A stretch of DNA of 64,000 bases from Proteiniphilum saccharofermentans (GTDB lineage Bacteria; Bacteroidota; Bacteroidia; Bacteroidales; Dysgonomonadaceae), in NCBI RefSeq assembly GCF_900095135.1, contig NZ_LT605205.1, positions 3,720,001 to 3,784,000 of the forward strand. The letters are read 5' to 3'. The position numbers and the translations under genes were made by a program. Below, piece after piece: positions 35,701 through 43,757 of this stretch (its first letter is position 1; each line of letters begins with the position of its first letter). The notes under the pieces were generated by a model, which worked only from the letters and a program-made list of their open reading frames with translations, had not been told where the DNA came from and did no database searches.

Positions 35701-36130
35701 TGGGATCGCCGTTGGCATCGGTGACGGTACCGGTGATGCGTTTTTTTCCACTTTGCCTTATCTGCGGGTGCTTTTTGGACAGGTAGATCTGTCTGTCTTT
35801 GATCAAGTAACCTGTATCGGTTGATCTGAAAATCTGATCCAGTATTTCATTGATCTTCTTCTCTTTCACATTCACTGTAACCTTTCTATCCAGATCCACA
35901 TCATCATGGAAATAAAAAAATATAAATTCACTGTTCTTCTCTATTTCCGCAAAGACTTCTTTGACGGTTTTTTCTTCCAGGTTTAAAGAGAGTTCCTTGT
36001 CTTGTGAATAGCTGTTGGCAGCTCCACAGATACCGACACATGTCAATAAGAGTATAGTTGCTATTTTCATCCTCCGTAACAGCTGAATATTAATGATATG
36101 GCTAATACCATACTTATCGAAATTTTTCAT
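32702..36130 (-). CDS. SusC/RagA transporter with N-terminal STN signalling domain
   Basis: 1142 residues. After a signal (MKIATILLLTCVGICGAANS; an alternative start at 36070), an STN secretin/TonB short domain (LSLNLEEKTVKEVFAEIEKN, VTVNVKEKKINEILDQIF), a carboxypeptidase-regulatory-like repeat, the plug (DEILEEVVVVGYG-like segment, WIRGISTFKGGTNPLVLVDG) and a barrel ending LGVELNF. The STN domain is the part that contacts a FecR anti-sigma factor, matching the FecR/ECF pair upstream. Substrate likely an acidic glycan given GH105 and GH43 neighbours. Confidence 0.94.
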   Translation of the reverse strand: MKNFDKYGISHIINIQLLRRMKIATILLLTCVGICGAANSYSQDKELSLNLEEKTVKEVFAEIEKNSEFIFFYFHDDVDLDRKVTVNVKEKKINEILDQIFRSTDTGYLIKDRQIYLSKKHPQIRQSGKKRITGTVTDANGDPMIGANVSVRNTTNGTVTNIDGLYVIDANDTDILVFNYIGFLTQEVRIGDRNVLNITLQEDEQMLEEVVVVGYGQQSKSSVVSSVSTVTSKELSVPTSNLTNNLAGQLAGLISIQRSGEPGRDDAEFWIRGISTFKGGTNPLVLVDGIPRAISNIEPDEIETFSLLKDAAATAVYGAEGANGVILITSKRGNISKPRISFRGEYSVSQPTRLPEFVDSWDYIELANEANFNDGENPYKYPEEIERYRNRVDNDLYPNSKWMDELLANNYSNQRYTLNFRGGAENAKYFVSMAYFQQEGIFKQNPMEKYKGDFGFERYNLRSNIDLNVTKSTLLSIDLSGQYVNRTTSNRSPGDIFRFMLHTPPHLFPPVYSDGTLATYLTQSDGNNRNPYNMLMNQGYRKMWGTMIQSNIGLNQDLSFVTPGLKFNGKVSLDYDGNFQTLRNHWPSLFNAIGRDEDGTLIFATSESGSPELKDPETQPSVSYRRIYIEGSFDYLRTFQEKHTVGGMLLYMQKETQASDVVLPFRKQGMVGRATYSYDDRYFIEGNFGYTGSETFAKGKKFGFFPAVGLSYYISNEKFYPAALSNIMNKAKIRLSYGRTGNDDTGSARFLYRATFQMDAGGFNQGIGSNGGTNGLGDGIKDIRFVNNNIQWEIENKRNVGVDLGFMNNRIELTADYFNNRRENILMERNTIPGVAGFHARPWENFGIVDNRGVDASLNVRQDWGPVKVSMRGTFTFARNKIIEYDELPKEYPWQAVTGTRVGDHELYIAERLYTEDDFIKTQKANGTYTYELKPGLPEVTLEGILGPGDIKYRDINNDGRIDNFDKVRGVGHPYNPEINYGFGINVEYKGFYVSTFFQGTGNSSILLASGNNTFWPFNWGIEKSNIRKEFLDSRWTADNPSQDVIMPRLHVGYAKNVNKEPSTWWLRNGSFLRFKNLEVGYNIPKQYTQQLLLNGARVYLQGYNMYVWDDVKYWDPELGNQNGGNSYPLPRTFTLGVELNF

Positions 36131-36179
36131 ACATTTGTAAATGGTTTTAATATTGTTATAAAAATCGTTAACTTGTTGA

Positions 36180-36225
36180 AACCGGACCGGGCGGTATGTG
36201 AGAGTGCCGTCCGGTTATTTTTTTT
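36180..36225. other. GC-rich hairpin with T-run on the plus strand
   Basis: AACCGGAC (36180-36187) pairs with GTCCGGTT (36209-36216). T8 follows at 36218-36225 on the plus strand, where no gene reads. On the coding minus strand it is a leader hairpin between GH105 and SusC. Confidence 0.5.
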
Positions 36226-36293
36226 AATGTTCGGGGTATCTTTCCATAGGCTATCTGTTTTTAAATAAAGTGAATCTGTTCTTTTCTGAATCG

Positions 36294-37475
36294 TTATTTT
36301 TTTGTCGTTTCCCTATCGCGGCACAAAGCATCCGCACACCAAAGGAGGGGTGCCTGGCCATGCAGGTCGCCGGTATTTCGTTTGCGGTCAAGGTAATATT
36401 GATGGTCGTTTTTGGCATTTGTGCCCTCACAAACATTTTTGATATTATCGTCCTCATTCAGATAGGTTAAGAGCGCAAGCCATCCCTTACGGGCAGCCGC
36501 ACCGTATGTTTTTTCATCGAGCCAGCCATTCTTTACCCCGACAATCATCGCATAGGTAAACATGGCGGTACATGACGTTTCCTTCCATGATGAAAAATCG
36601 TCTATGAGCTGGCGCCACATCCCGTCATTCGCTTGATATTTGAGTAAGGTCTGCATCATTAATCTATAGGCTTTTTCGATTTTTTCCCTGTCGGGATTAT
36701 CTTTCGGCAGCACCCTCAATAAATCCGCCATCCCTACGGCCATCCATCCGTTTCCTCGGCCCCAGAAGAATGGCACATCGGGAGTATGATAAAACAGTCC
36801 GTTAGGTCGTTGTATCCGGTCGAGATACATTGCCATTTCCCGTGCCGTTCTGTCAATATATTTCCTGTCTCCGGTGACCAGGTATGCCTGTGACTGAACA
36901 GTTGTGATCATATACATATCGTCAATCCATATACGTGTCTGCCAGGAATAACCCTGATCGTGCCAGTTTTTTTGCGATTCCTTGGGATCCGGCGGCAGTT
37001 CCCACTGCGTATCCGCGTACATCAATCCCAGTTCAAGGTATTTATCTTCTTTCTTTGTTTTATATATTTCCAGCGGAACCGATCCGAATACATTATTATC
37101 CACATGGTTTGGAGCGGGGTACAGGTTATTCGATTCTGAAGAAAAAAAGATATTGTCATATCTTTCAAGCAGCCTGTTATATAACTGATCGTCGCTGATA
37201 GTCTGTGTAAACCGGAAAGCGCCCAACCAGGTACACACATAGGGATAGTTCACACGGGGGTTTTGGGTATCGATGGTACGAATATATCGTTCGGAGAGTC
37301 TTACACCGATTGCCTTAGGATCGGCTCCCTGGGGAAAATTTGTTAAATCGTAACTCTCCGGCGTTATTTTTCCTGTATTCCCGCTCTCAGCCGGATGATC
37401 TGACGAGCAGCCATATAAATGGGAAACAGTATAAAAAGAAAAGAGGGTCACAGCAATTAAAATTCTTTTTTTCAT
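36294..37475 (-). CDS. GH105-like hydrolase, lipoprotein paralogue
   Basis: 393 residues with lipobox LYGC, unlike the soluble paralogue at 27956. Same GH88/GH105 motifs: CTWLGAFRF, SWQTRIWIDDMYM, HTPDVPFFWGRGNGWMAVGM and SCTAMFTYAM, ending in DLHGQAPLLWCADAL. It should remove terminal unsaturated uronic acids, perhaps at the membrane rather than in the periplasmic space. It lies between FecR and SusC, so sigma-dependent transcription may start ahead of it. Confidence 0.88.
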   Translation of the reverse strand: MKKRILIAVTLFSFYTVSHLYGCSSDHPAESGNTGKITPESYDLTNFPQGADPKAIGVRLSERYIRTIDTQNPRVNYPYVCTWLGAFRFTQTISDDQLYNRLLERYDNIFFSSESNNLYPAPNHVDNNVFGSVPLEIYKTKKEDKYLELGLMYADTQWELPPDPKESQKNWHDQGYSWQTRIWIDDMYMITTVQSQAYLVTGDRKYIDRTAREMAMYLDRIQRPNGLFYHTPDVPFFWGRGNGWMAVGMADLLRVLPKDNPDREKIEKAYRLMMQTLLKYQANDGMWRQLIDDFSSWKETSCTAMFTYAMIVGVKNGWLDEKTYGAAARKGWLALLTYLNEDDNIKNVCEGTNAKNDHQYYLDRKRNTGDLHGQAPLLWCADALCRDRETTKK

Positions 37476-37818
37476 ATGATTTAAATTAATATTTTTTTAC
37501 TAACGTTAAATAAAGATGTCGTAGATAATTGAGCGAAGCGAAATCGCCGACTTCCTTTAAATGATTATTTATTCATGGAATGAATGTTCCTTATGCTATA
37601 CAATTAAAGAAATTTTTCATATAAAAAAGCATACATCTCTCATGGCCGGATCATGCAGATGATCTTTAATCCGGCAGAATATCGGTAAAAATCCGGTTCA
37701 GATTTCTTTCAGAGAAAAGTCAGTATTCTGAAAATCAATGAGATTTAAGAGGGGCTTTTCATTTTCATTATTTAATTTTTTATAGTGTTATTATATATAG
37801 GACCGTATGGCATCCGGA
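37476..37818. other. 343-bp intergenic region between FecR and GH105 genes
   Basis: No gene. A hairpin GCCGGAT/ATCCGGC lies at 37645-37675. No consensus TAnnTTTG box on the minus strand was found, which would fit a promoter read by the adjacent ECF sigma factor rather than the housekeeping one. Confidence 0.4.
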
Positions 37819-39000
37819 TTAATAAATTTTATAGGTATTATTACCGGATGTATATTTCAGGTTGAGATTATCTAAAATATCATTTAAACTTTCTTTTAAA
37901 TCAAGTTTTCCCGAGCACCGTAACTGTCCGGTTTCAGGGCTGCACGCTATTTTCTTTCCATAGTACTTCGAAAGGCGTTTCAGGACGACCTCGAGCTTTT
38001 CATTATCAACGATATATAACCCGTTGATCCATGATGTATAATATTCGGCATTGACCTGTTTTTTCATGGACTGCCCCTCGTGAAGCTCAAACATTTCATT
38101 CGGTTGCAGGAAAACATCCTGCCGTTTGCCCGATTGGGATATTTTTACCGACCCGGAGACCAACACAACGTTATTGATTTCATTCTCATACGTGGAGACA
38201 TTGAACTTCGTACCCAAAACCCGGATATCAAAGTTATCCGTTTTTACAATGAAAGGGCGATCCGTATCGTGGGCAATATCCAGAAAGACTTCTCCGCTTA
38301 CATAGATCTCTCGCCTCGTATCCGTGAATTCAACAGGATAAGTAAGGTGGGTTCCCGCATTTACCCATATTTTGGTACCATCGGACAATGTAAGTCTTGA
38401 TCTTTTTCCATATGGGACAATCAACTGGTTATATTCTGCCGATTCGGCCTTGGAAATTTCTGTCGTCGCTAATTTTATCTCTTTCGAATCGTAGGCAATG
38501 ACAGGTTCAACTTCTTCGGTGACAATTATTTTCTGATCAGAAATAATCAGTTTGACTGTCGTATCATCCAGATTAATTGTTTTGTTTTTTTCCACGTATG
38601 ACAATATTTTATCCTGCCCGAGGGTCAATGGTCCGGGCTCTTGAACTATCATTATTACGGCAATAACGCATGCAGCAATACCAGCCGCAACCCCCATCCA
38701 ATAGCGTACAACCCGCCTTTTTTTATTTGTCCGCCCGAGGTTTATATCCATGATCCGATCTAGCAGCTGATCCACCTCTTCGTCAGGCAACATCCGGCTT
38801 TCGTCATCCCTGATCGCAAGAAGTATTTGTTTTGCCTGAATGAATTCCCCTATATTGGACGGATTCCTTTTCGTGAATTCGGACCAGAAATTCTCGGATT
38901 CTTCCGTCGGTTCCTTCATTGAGCGTATAAAAAAAGTATCTGACAGAAACTCTTCGGACCTATAGTTTACGTATTTGTTCTTGTGATCTGAATAAAGCAT
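37819..39000 (-). CDS. FecR-type anti-sigma factor (DUF4974 C-terminus)
   Basis: 393 residues. Cytoplasmic N-terminal sigma-binding region (FLSDTFFIRSMKEPTEESEN, FWSEFTKRNP), one membrane helix (WMGVAAGIAACVIAVIMIV), the periplasmic FecR domain (LTLSDGTKIWVNAGTHLTYP, REIYVSGEVFLDIAHD, FDIRVLGTKFNVSTY) and a C-terminal DUF4974 (LEVVLKRLSKYYGKKIAC). It should hold the ECF sigma factor until the STN domain of a loaded SusC signals. Start at 39000 keeps the conserved N-terminal FLSDTFFI motif. Confidence 0.92.
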   Translation of the reverse strand: MLYSDHKNKYVNYRSEEFLSDTFFIRSMKEPTEESENFWSEFTKRNPSNIGEFIQAKQILLAIRDDESRMLPDEEVDQLLDRIMDINLGRTNKKRRVVRYWMGVAAGIAACVIAVIMIVQEPGPLTLGQDKILSYVEKNKTINLDDTTVKLIISDQKIIVTEEVEPVIAYDSKEIKLATTEISKAESAEYNQLIVPYGKRSRLTLSDGTKIWVNAGTHLTYPVEFTDTRREIYVSGEVFLDIAHDTDRPFIVKTDNFDIRVLGTKFNVSTYENEINNVVLVSGSVKISQSGKRQDVFLQPNEMFELHEGQSMKKQVNAEYYTSWINGLYIVDNEKLEVVLKRLSKYYGKKIACSPETGQLRCSGKLDLKESLNDILDNLNLKYTSGNNTYKIY

Positions 39001-39046
39001 ATTACATGAACGTTATATATATAACTTCGGGTTTATTTTTTAATAC

Positions 39047-39625
39047 TCACTTCAACGAATCTTTTTTCAAATGTTGACGAATTTTTTTTAAAGACCGGGA
39101 AAGGATATTCTGCAAAGACTGGTAGTTCAGATCCATCAGACGGCATATTTCTTCAGGGGTTAAACAATCTATATAACGGTAACGGACTGCTTCTCTTTGC
39201 CTGTCGGTCAGAAGGGACATGGCCAGGTTGATTTTATCTCCCATGGCCCTATCCTCTTCCCGTTCTATCAGGATGTCTTCTATATTCTTTTCAGGCAGAT
39301 TCCCTGCATTTGTGTCTTCCCTCTCAACATCCATATATATTTTCTCTTTGGATATCGCGGTGAGCAACTGATTACGCATGGAGGTCAGGAGGTAATATTT
39401 TATATTGTCAGTATCCCCTAAATTCGAACGGTATTTATATAACTTGGTGAAAACATCTTGTATACAGTCCTTAATGATTTCCTTATTTTTGGTAAATTGA
39501 AGTCCCTGAAAATATAAATCCCGGACATATGTCCTATAAATAAGAATATATGCATCATCGTTCCCATTTCTGAAACTATTCCATAATAAAACGGGATCAT
39601 TGGTGTCACTCTTTTTCATAATCAC
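39047..39625 (-). CDS. ECF RNA polymerase sigma factor (FecI-like)
   Basis: 192 residues. Region 2 (NDDAYILIYRTYVRDLYFQG, KDCIQDVFTKLYKYRSNL) and region 4 (AMSLLTDRQREAVRYRYIDC, TPEEICRLMDLNYQSLQNIL) are clear. It probably directs transcription of the GH105-SusCD locus downstream, with FecR (46 nt behind) as its partner. The start could be the ATG at 39625 or at 39619. Confidence 0.92.
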   Translation of the reverse strand: MIMKKSDTNDPVLLWNSFRNGNDDAYILIYRTYVRDLYFQGLQFTKNKEIIKDCIQDVFTKLYKYRSNLGDTDNIKYYLLTSMRNQLLTAISKEKIYMDVEREDTNAGNLPEKNIEDILIEREEDRAMGDKINLAMSLLTDRQREAVRYRYIDCLTPEEICRLMDLNYQSLQNILSRSLKKIRQHLKKDSLK

Positions 39626-39957
39626 TGATCATCCGTAATGGGTGCTGTTATCAATTTTTATTCTGAAATCCGGTTGATACGAAACGGCTGTAAAAGCGAG
39701 CGCATCAGATTGTTTTTCCCGGAAGGATCTTTGGTTGAACTGATGGCAAAACTCATAGGAAAAACATTGTCAGTCCGACAAAGTTATCTATTTTTTCTTA
39801 AATTTCCCTTTTTCACCCGATTATTCTGAATACTCTCCCAGTCCCCCCTTGCTTAACACCCATATAAGCAAACCATTGATTCACCCTTTACCGTGACACC
39901 TTCAAAGAGGGACAGTTTTTTTATTCCGTTCCGTCGAAAATTCGTACTTTTGTAGTT
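39626..39957. promoter_or_regulatory. 332-bp divergent region, sigma factor/helicase
   Basis: No convincing gene; a 63-codon frame here has no family look. The helicase -7 box TACTTTTG (39945-39952) ends 5 nt before the ATG at 39958, predicting a leaderless or near-leaderless message. No clear promoter for the sigma gene was seen. Confidence 0.5.
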
Positions 39958-42267
39958 ATGCAGAAAACCGAAAAAAATAGTGACTCCGGCTTGCTCAGCC
40001 ACCTGAACGAAGCACAACGGGCTGCCGTAGCATTTTGTGACGGACCTTCACTTGTGATTGCCGGTGCAGGATCGGGAAAAACACGGGTACTCACTTATAA
40101 GATCGCCTACCTCCTGGAGCAGGGACTTCCCCCTTATTACATCCTGGCGCTCACCTTTACCAACAAGGCGGCACGCGAGATGAAATCGCGTATTGCCGAT
40201 CTGGTGGGAGAAAAAAGGGCCCGGCGGCTCTGGATGGGGACCTTCCACTCCATCTTTGCTCGTATACTACGGAGTGAAGCGGAAGCGATCGGTTTTCAGT
40301 CGAATTTCACCATCTTCGACTCATCTGACTCCAACAATTTAGTAAGGCTGATCATCAAAGAGATGGAGCTGGATGACAAACAGTACAGGCCGGGGGTGGT
40401 GCATGGACAGATATCGAGGGCAAAGAACAGCCTGATCACACCAGCCATGTACGCAGCTAACACCGAAATTATACAGTACGACCGGATGGCGAAAAGGCCA
40501 CAGCTCTTCGAGATTTATCAACGCTACCAGAGCAGACTCCGCTCGGGCAACAGCATGGATTTCGACGATCTGCTGATGTATACCAATATATTGTTTCGCG
40601 ACCACAAGGAAGTACTGGAAAAATACAGGAACCAATTCCAGTATATATTAGTAGATGAATACCAGGATACCAATTTTGCCCAACACCTTATTGTGAAGCA
40701 ATTGGCTGATGCACATCACCGTGTATGCGTGGTGGGTGACGATGCACAAAGCATCTACTCATTCAGGGGTGCCAATATCGACAATATCCTGAAATTCAAA
40801 TCGAATTTTCCTGGTACACAAATATTCAAATTGGAACAAAACTACCGTTCCACCCGGAATATCGTGAATGCGGCCAACAGCCTGATCAAAAAAAACAGTG
40901 AGCAGATATTCAAAAATGTGTTCTCCGAGAATGAAGAGGGTGAGAAGATCGAGATAAGGAGCGCTTTTTCCGATTTTGAGGAAGCACTGATCGTCTCCAA
41001 CAAAATCGCCCGGATGCGGCTCGAAAAATATGCCGGCTACAACGACTTCGCTATCCTTTATCGTACCAACGCCCAATCGCGTGCCTTTGAAGAGGCGCTT
41101 AGAAAGAATAATATTCCCTACAGGATATACGGGGGACTGTCGTTCTATCAACGCAAGGAGATCAAGGATATCATCAGTTATTTCCGGCTGATCGTCAATC
41201 CGAACGACGAAGAAGCTTTCCGCCGTATCATCAATTACCCGACCAGAGGTATCGGTGCTGTAACTGTCGCCAAGATCACTTCTACCGCACAACGCCACAA
41301 CGTCAGTCTCTGGCAGGTGGTTACCGCTCCACTGGAATATAATCTGGATGTAAACACGGGTACGGCAAAGAAATTGGAAGGTTTTTATTCCCTGATACAG
41401 GGTTTTATCGATAAAAACGAAACGATGAACGCCTTCGAACTGGCACAGGAGATAATTAAAAACAGCGGAATCGCCAAAGAAGCTTATGACGACATGACCC
41501 CCGAAGGGATGAGCCGTGCACAGAATATGCAGGAGTTGCTTAATGCGATGAACGAATTCGTGGAAACGCAACAGGAGCAGGGTGAAGAAAATATCCGCCT
41601 GGCAGACTTCCTCTCAGAAGTGTCATTACTCACCGATCAGGACACTGACAATGAAGCCGATAACGAGAGGGTAACACTGATGACGGTCCACTCTGCCAAA
41701 GGGCTGGAATTTGACCACGTATTCGTGGTGGGACTGGAAGAAGATCTCTTTCCTTCTGCTATGGCGAAATCGGAAATACGGGGCCTGGAAGAGGAACGTC
41801 GCCTTTTTTATGTGGCGATCACCCGCGCAAAGAAAAGCTGTACTATTACCTACGCGAAAAGCCGCTTCAGGAATGGACAGACTAATCCCGCCACACCAAG
41901 CCGCTTCCTGAAAGACATTGACTCCTCCTATATTGAAGGTGGGGAAAATGACTTTATTACCAGGACGGCCCCGGCAGATGATTTCTGGGGATCTATGCGG
42001 GAGCAGCGATTACAGAATACCATGAGCAATCACACCATTACTCCAAAGCGAGTGGTACCCGTTCAACGAGTCGCTTCCTCCACTCCCTTATCGAAAGAGG
42101 CACAAGAATTGGAAGTCGGACATATAATAGAACATGAGCGATTTGGACGCGGTGTGGTGACTTCCATCGAGATGAGCGGCAACGATCGACGTGCATTTGT
42201 AGAGTTCGAGTCCGCCGGTAAGAAACAACTGTTACTCAAATTTGCCAAATTCTCGATTGTTGAGTAA
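39958..42267 (+). CDS. UvrD/PcrA-type ATP-dependent DNA helicase
   Basis: 769 residues, superfamily 1A. Motifs in order: Q-motif LNEAQRAAV, Walker A GAGSGKT (36-42), TFTNKAAREM (Ia), DEYQDTN (II), VVGDDAQSIYSFRGA (III), LEQNYRST (IV), VTLMTVHSAKGLEFDHVFVV (V) and ERRLFYVAITRAKK (VI). The C-terminal tail (VGHIIEHERFGRGVVTSIEM) is the Tudor-like RNA-polymerase-interacting domain of PcrA. It works in nucleotide excision repair, replication restart and possibly transcription-coupled repair. Confidence 0.95.
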   Translation: MQKTEKNSDSGLLSHLNEAQRAAVAFCDGPSLVIAGAGSGKTRVLTYKIAYLLEQGLPPYYILALTFTNKAAREMKSRIADLVGEKRARRLWMGTFHSIFARILRSEAEAIGFQSNFTIFDSSDSNNLVRLIIKEMELDDKQYRPGVVHGQISRAKNSLITPAMYAANTEIIQYDRMAKRPQLFEIYQRYQSRLRSGNSMDFDDLLMYTNILFRDHKEVLEKYRNQFQYILVDEYQDTNFAQHLIVKQLADAHHRVCVVGDDAQSIYSFRGANIDNILKFKSNFPGTQIFKLEQNYRSTRNIVNAANSLIKKNSEQIFKNVFSENEEGEKIEIRSAFSDFEEALIVSNKIARMRLEKYAGYNDFAILYRTNAQSRAFEEALRKNNIPYRIYGGLSFYQRKEIKDIISYFRLIVNPNDEEAFRRIINYPTRGIGAVTVAKITSTAQRHNVSLWQVVTAPLEYNLDVNTGTAKKLEGFYSLIQGFIDKNETMNAFELAQEIIKNSGIAKEAYDDMTPEGMSRAQNMQELLNAMNEFVETQQEQGEENIRLADFLSEVSLLTDQDTDNEADNERVTLMTVHSAKGLEFDHVFVVGLEEDLFPSAMAKSEIRGLEEERRLFYVAITRAKKSCTITYAKSRFRNGQTNPATPSRFLKDIDSSYIEGGENDFITRTAPADDFWGSMREQRLQNTMSNHTITPKRVVPVQRVASSTPLSKEAQELEVGHIIEHERFGRGVVTSIEMSGNDRRAFVEFESAGKKQLLLKFAKFSIVE

Positions 42268-42332
42268 ATTCATCACAAATGCCAGATTTATATAACACAC
42301 CTCGTGTAGCAAAGAAAGTACAGAATCTTTTT

Positions 42333-43682
42333 TCAGACTCCAAGTAATGCCTTCTCCCCGCTACTTCCTCCGAACAGTATATCAGTCGGTTTTTCCAGCA
42401 ATTGTTTAACCCTGACCAGAAAACCGACCGACTCCTTGCCATCAATCACACGATGGTCGTACGATAATGCCACATACATCATAGGACGGATTACTACCTG
42501 ACCGTCTATGGCTACCGGACGCTCCTGGATATTGTGCATACCCAGTATGGCAGACTGAGGGGGATTGATAAGAGGTGTGGACATCATGGAGCCGAATATA
42601 CCACCATTAGTCACGGTGAACGTGCCGCCACTCATTTCGGGGATGGAGATCTTGCCGCTCCGCGCCTTTGCTGCAAGTTCCTCAAGCGCACGCTCTATTT
42701 CTGCCAATCCCAGGCTTTCTACATTGCGGATGACAGGTACCATCAATCCTTTGGGTGTACTCACTGCAACCGAAATATCGGCATAACCGTAAGTAATCAT
42801 ATTCTCACCGTCGAGCATGGCATTTACATTGGGAAACTCGCGTAGAGCTACTGAGCAGGCTTTCAGGAAAAAAGACATGATACCCAGCTTGATACCATGT
42901 TTCTCCACAAACTGGGTCTGGTATTTCTTCCGCAAATCCATAATAGGCTTCATGTCTACCTCATTAAAAGTGGTCAGCATGGCTGTCTCGTTCTTCACCG
43001 ATACCAAACGCTCGCTCAACTTCCGCCGGAGTGAGCTCATCCGTTCACTTTTGGATTCCCGGGTGACCGGACGCTTCAGTCCATTCGTACCAATTCTGTC
43101 CGATGCTGCACCCAGTACAGCCTCCACATCCTCACGCTTTAATCTCCTCAAACCGTTGATCACATCCTCTACCGACAACCCGTTCTCTATCATCACTTTT
43201 TTTGCCAGAGGGGTGATCTTTATTTTGTCATAATCAGTTTGGGATTCAGATGGCTCAATGGCAGTTTTCGCCGTAGAGATACCTGTTGCGGTAGATTCTT
43301 CTACCGACGGAACAGAAGTTTTTTTTCCGTCCTGCGATGCCGTTTGTGTTATATCTGCTTTCTCAGAGGATTGCCCCGAAGCGGAAGGCTGTTCCAAGGA
43401 TGTCTTATCATCTGCTGCCGGCGCTACAGACTCTTCCGGTTGTACCGAGGTATCTATGGTACAGGCCACAGCACCCACCTCTATCGATTCTCCCTCCGTA
43501 GCTTTGAGTGATATTTTCCCGCTCTCTTCGGCCATCAGCATCAGCGTAGCTTTTTCCGATTCCAATTCCGCTATTTCAGTATCTTTTTGCACGAAGGCAC
43601 CCTCTTCTACCAACCAGCGGGAAAGCTCCACGTGCGTAATGGATTCTCCGGGACTTGGTATTTTTATTTCTATAATTGCCAT
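42333..43682 (-). CDS. sucB: 2-oxoglutarate dehydrogenase E2 (dihydrolipoyl succinyltransferase)
   Basis: 449 residues. Lipoyl domain at the N-terminus with the modified lysine in ELESEKATL, a Ser/Ala/Thr-rich linker (about 80-150), the peripheral subunit-binding domain ([19 protein letters not shown]) and the catalytic domain with [16 protein letters not shown] near the end. It transfers succinyl from lipoate to CoA. It lies 70 nt behind the E1 gene; an octad array fills the gap. No E3 (lipoamide dehydrogenase) is in the window. Confidence 0.94.
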   Translation of the reverse strand: MAIIEIKIPSPGESITHVELSRWLVEEGAFVQKDTEIAELESEKATLMLMAEESGKISLKATEGESIEVGAVACTIDTSVQPEESVAPAADDKTSLEQPSASGQSSEKADITQTASQDGKKTSVPSVEESTATGISTAKTAIEPSESQTDYDKIKITPLAKKVMIENGLSVEDVINGLRRLKREDVEAVLGAASDRIGTNGLKRPVTRESKSERMSSLRRKLSERLVSVKNETAMLTTFNEVDMKPIMDLRKKYQTQFVEKHGIKLGIMSFFLKACSVALREFPNVNAMLDGENMITYGYADISVAVSTPKGLMVPVIRNVESLGLAEIERALEELAAKARSGKISIPEMSGGTFTVTNGGIFGSMMSTPLINPPQSAILGMHNIQERPVAIDGQVVIRPMMYVALSYDHRVIDGKESVGFLVRVKQLLEKPTDILFGGSSGEKALLGV

Positions 43683-43717
43683 ATCATTAATGTGATGATG
43701 TGTTGATTATATAATTA

Positions 43718-43757
43718 TAATCTGCTAATCATTAAATCAGCAAATTTGCAAATTAGC
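43718..43757 (-). repeat. Octad array between sucA and sucB
   Basis: Five 8-nt units on the minus strand: GCTAATTT, GCAAATTT, GCTGATTT, AATGATTA, GCAGATTA. The first contains the sucA stop codon (43753-43755). The sucB start is 35 nt beyond. Confidence 0.65.

Noticed and set aside
36180-36225. Rho-independent terminator for the GH105 gene
   Set aside because: The T-run is on the plus strand, while all neighbouring genes read on the minus strand; kept only as a hairpin.
39638-39829. 63-codon frame upstream of the helicase
   Set aside because: No recognisable pattern, no promoter placement, and it starts in the sigma factor's leader.
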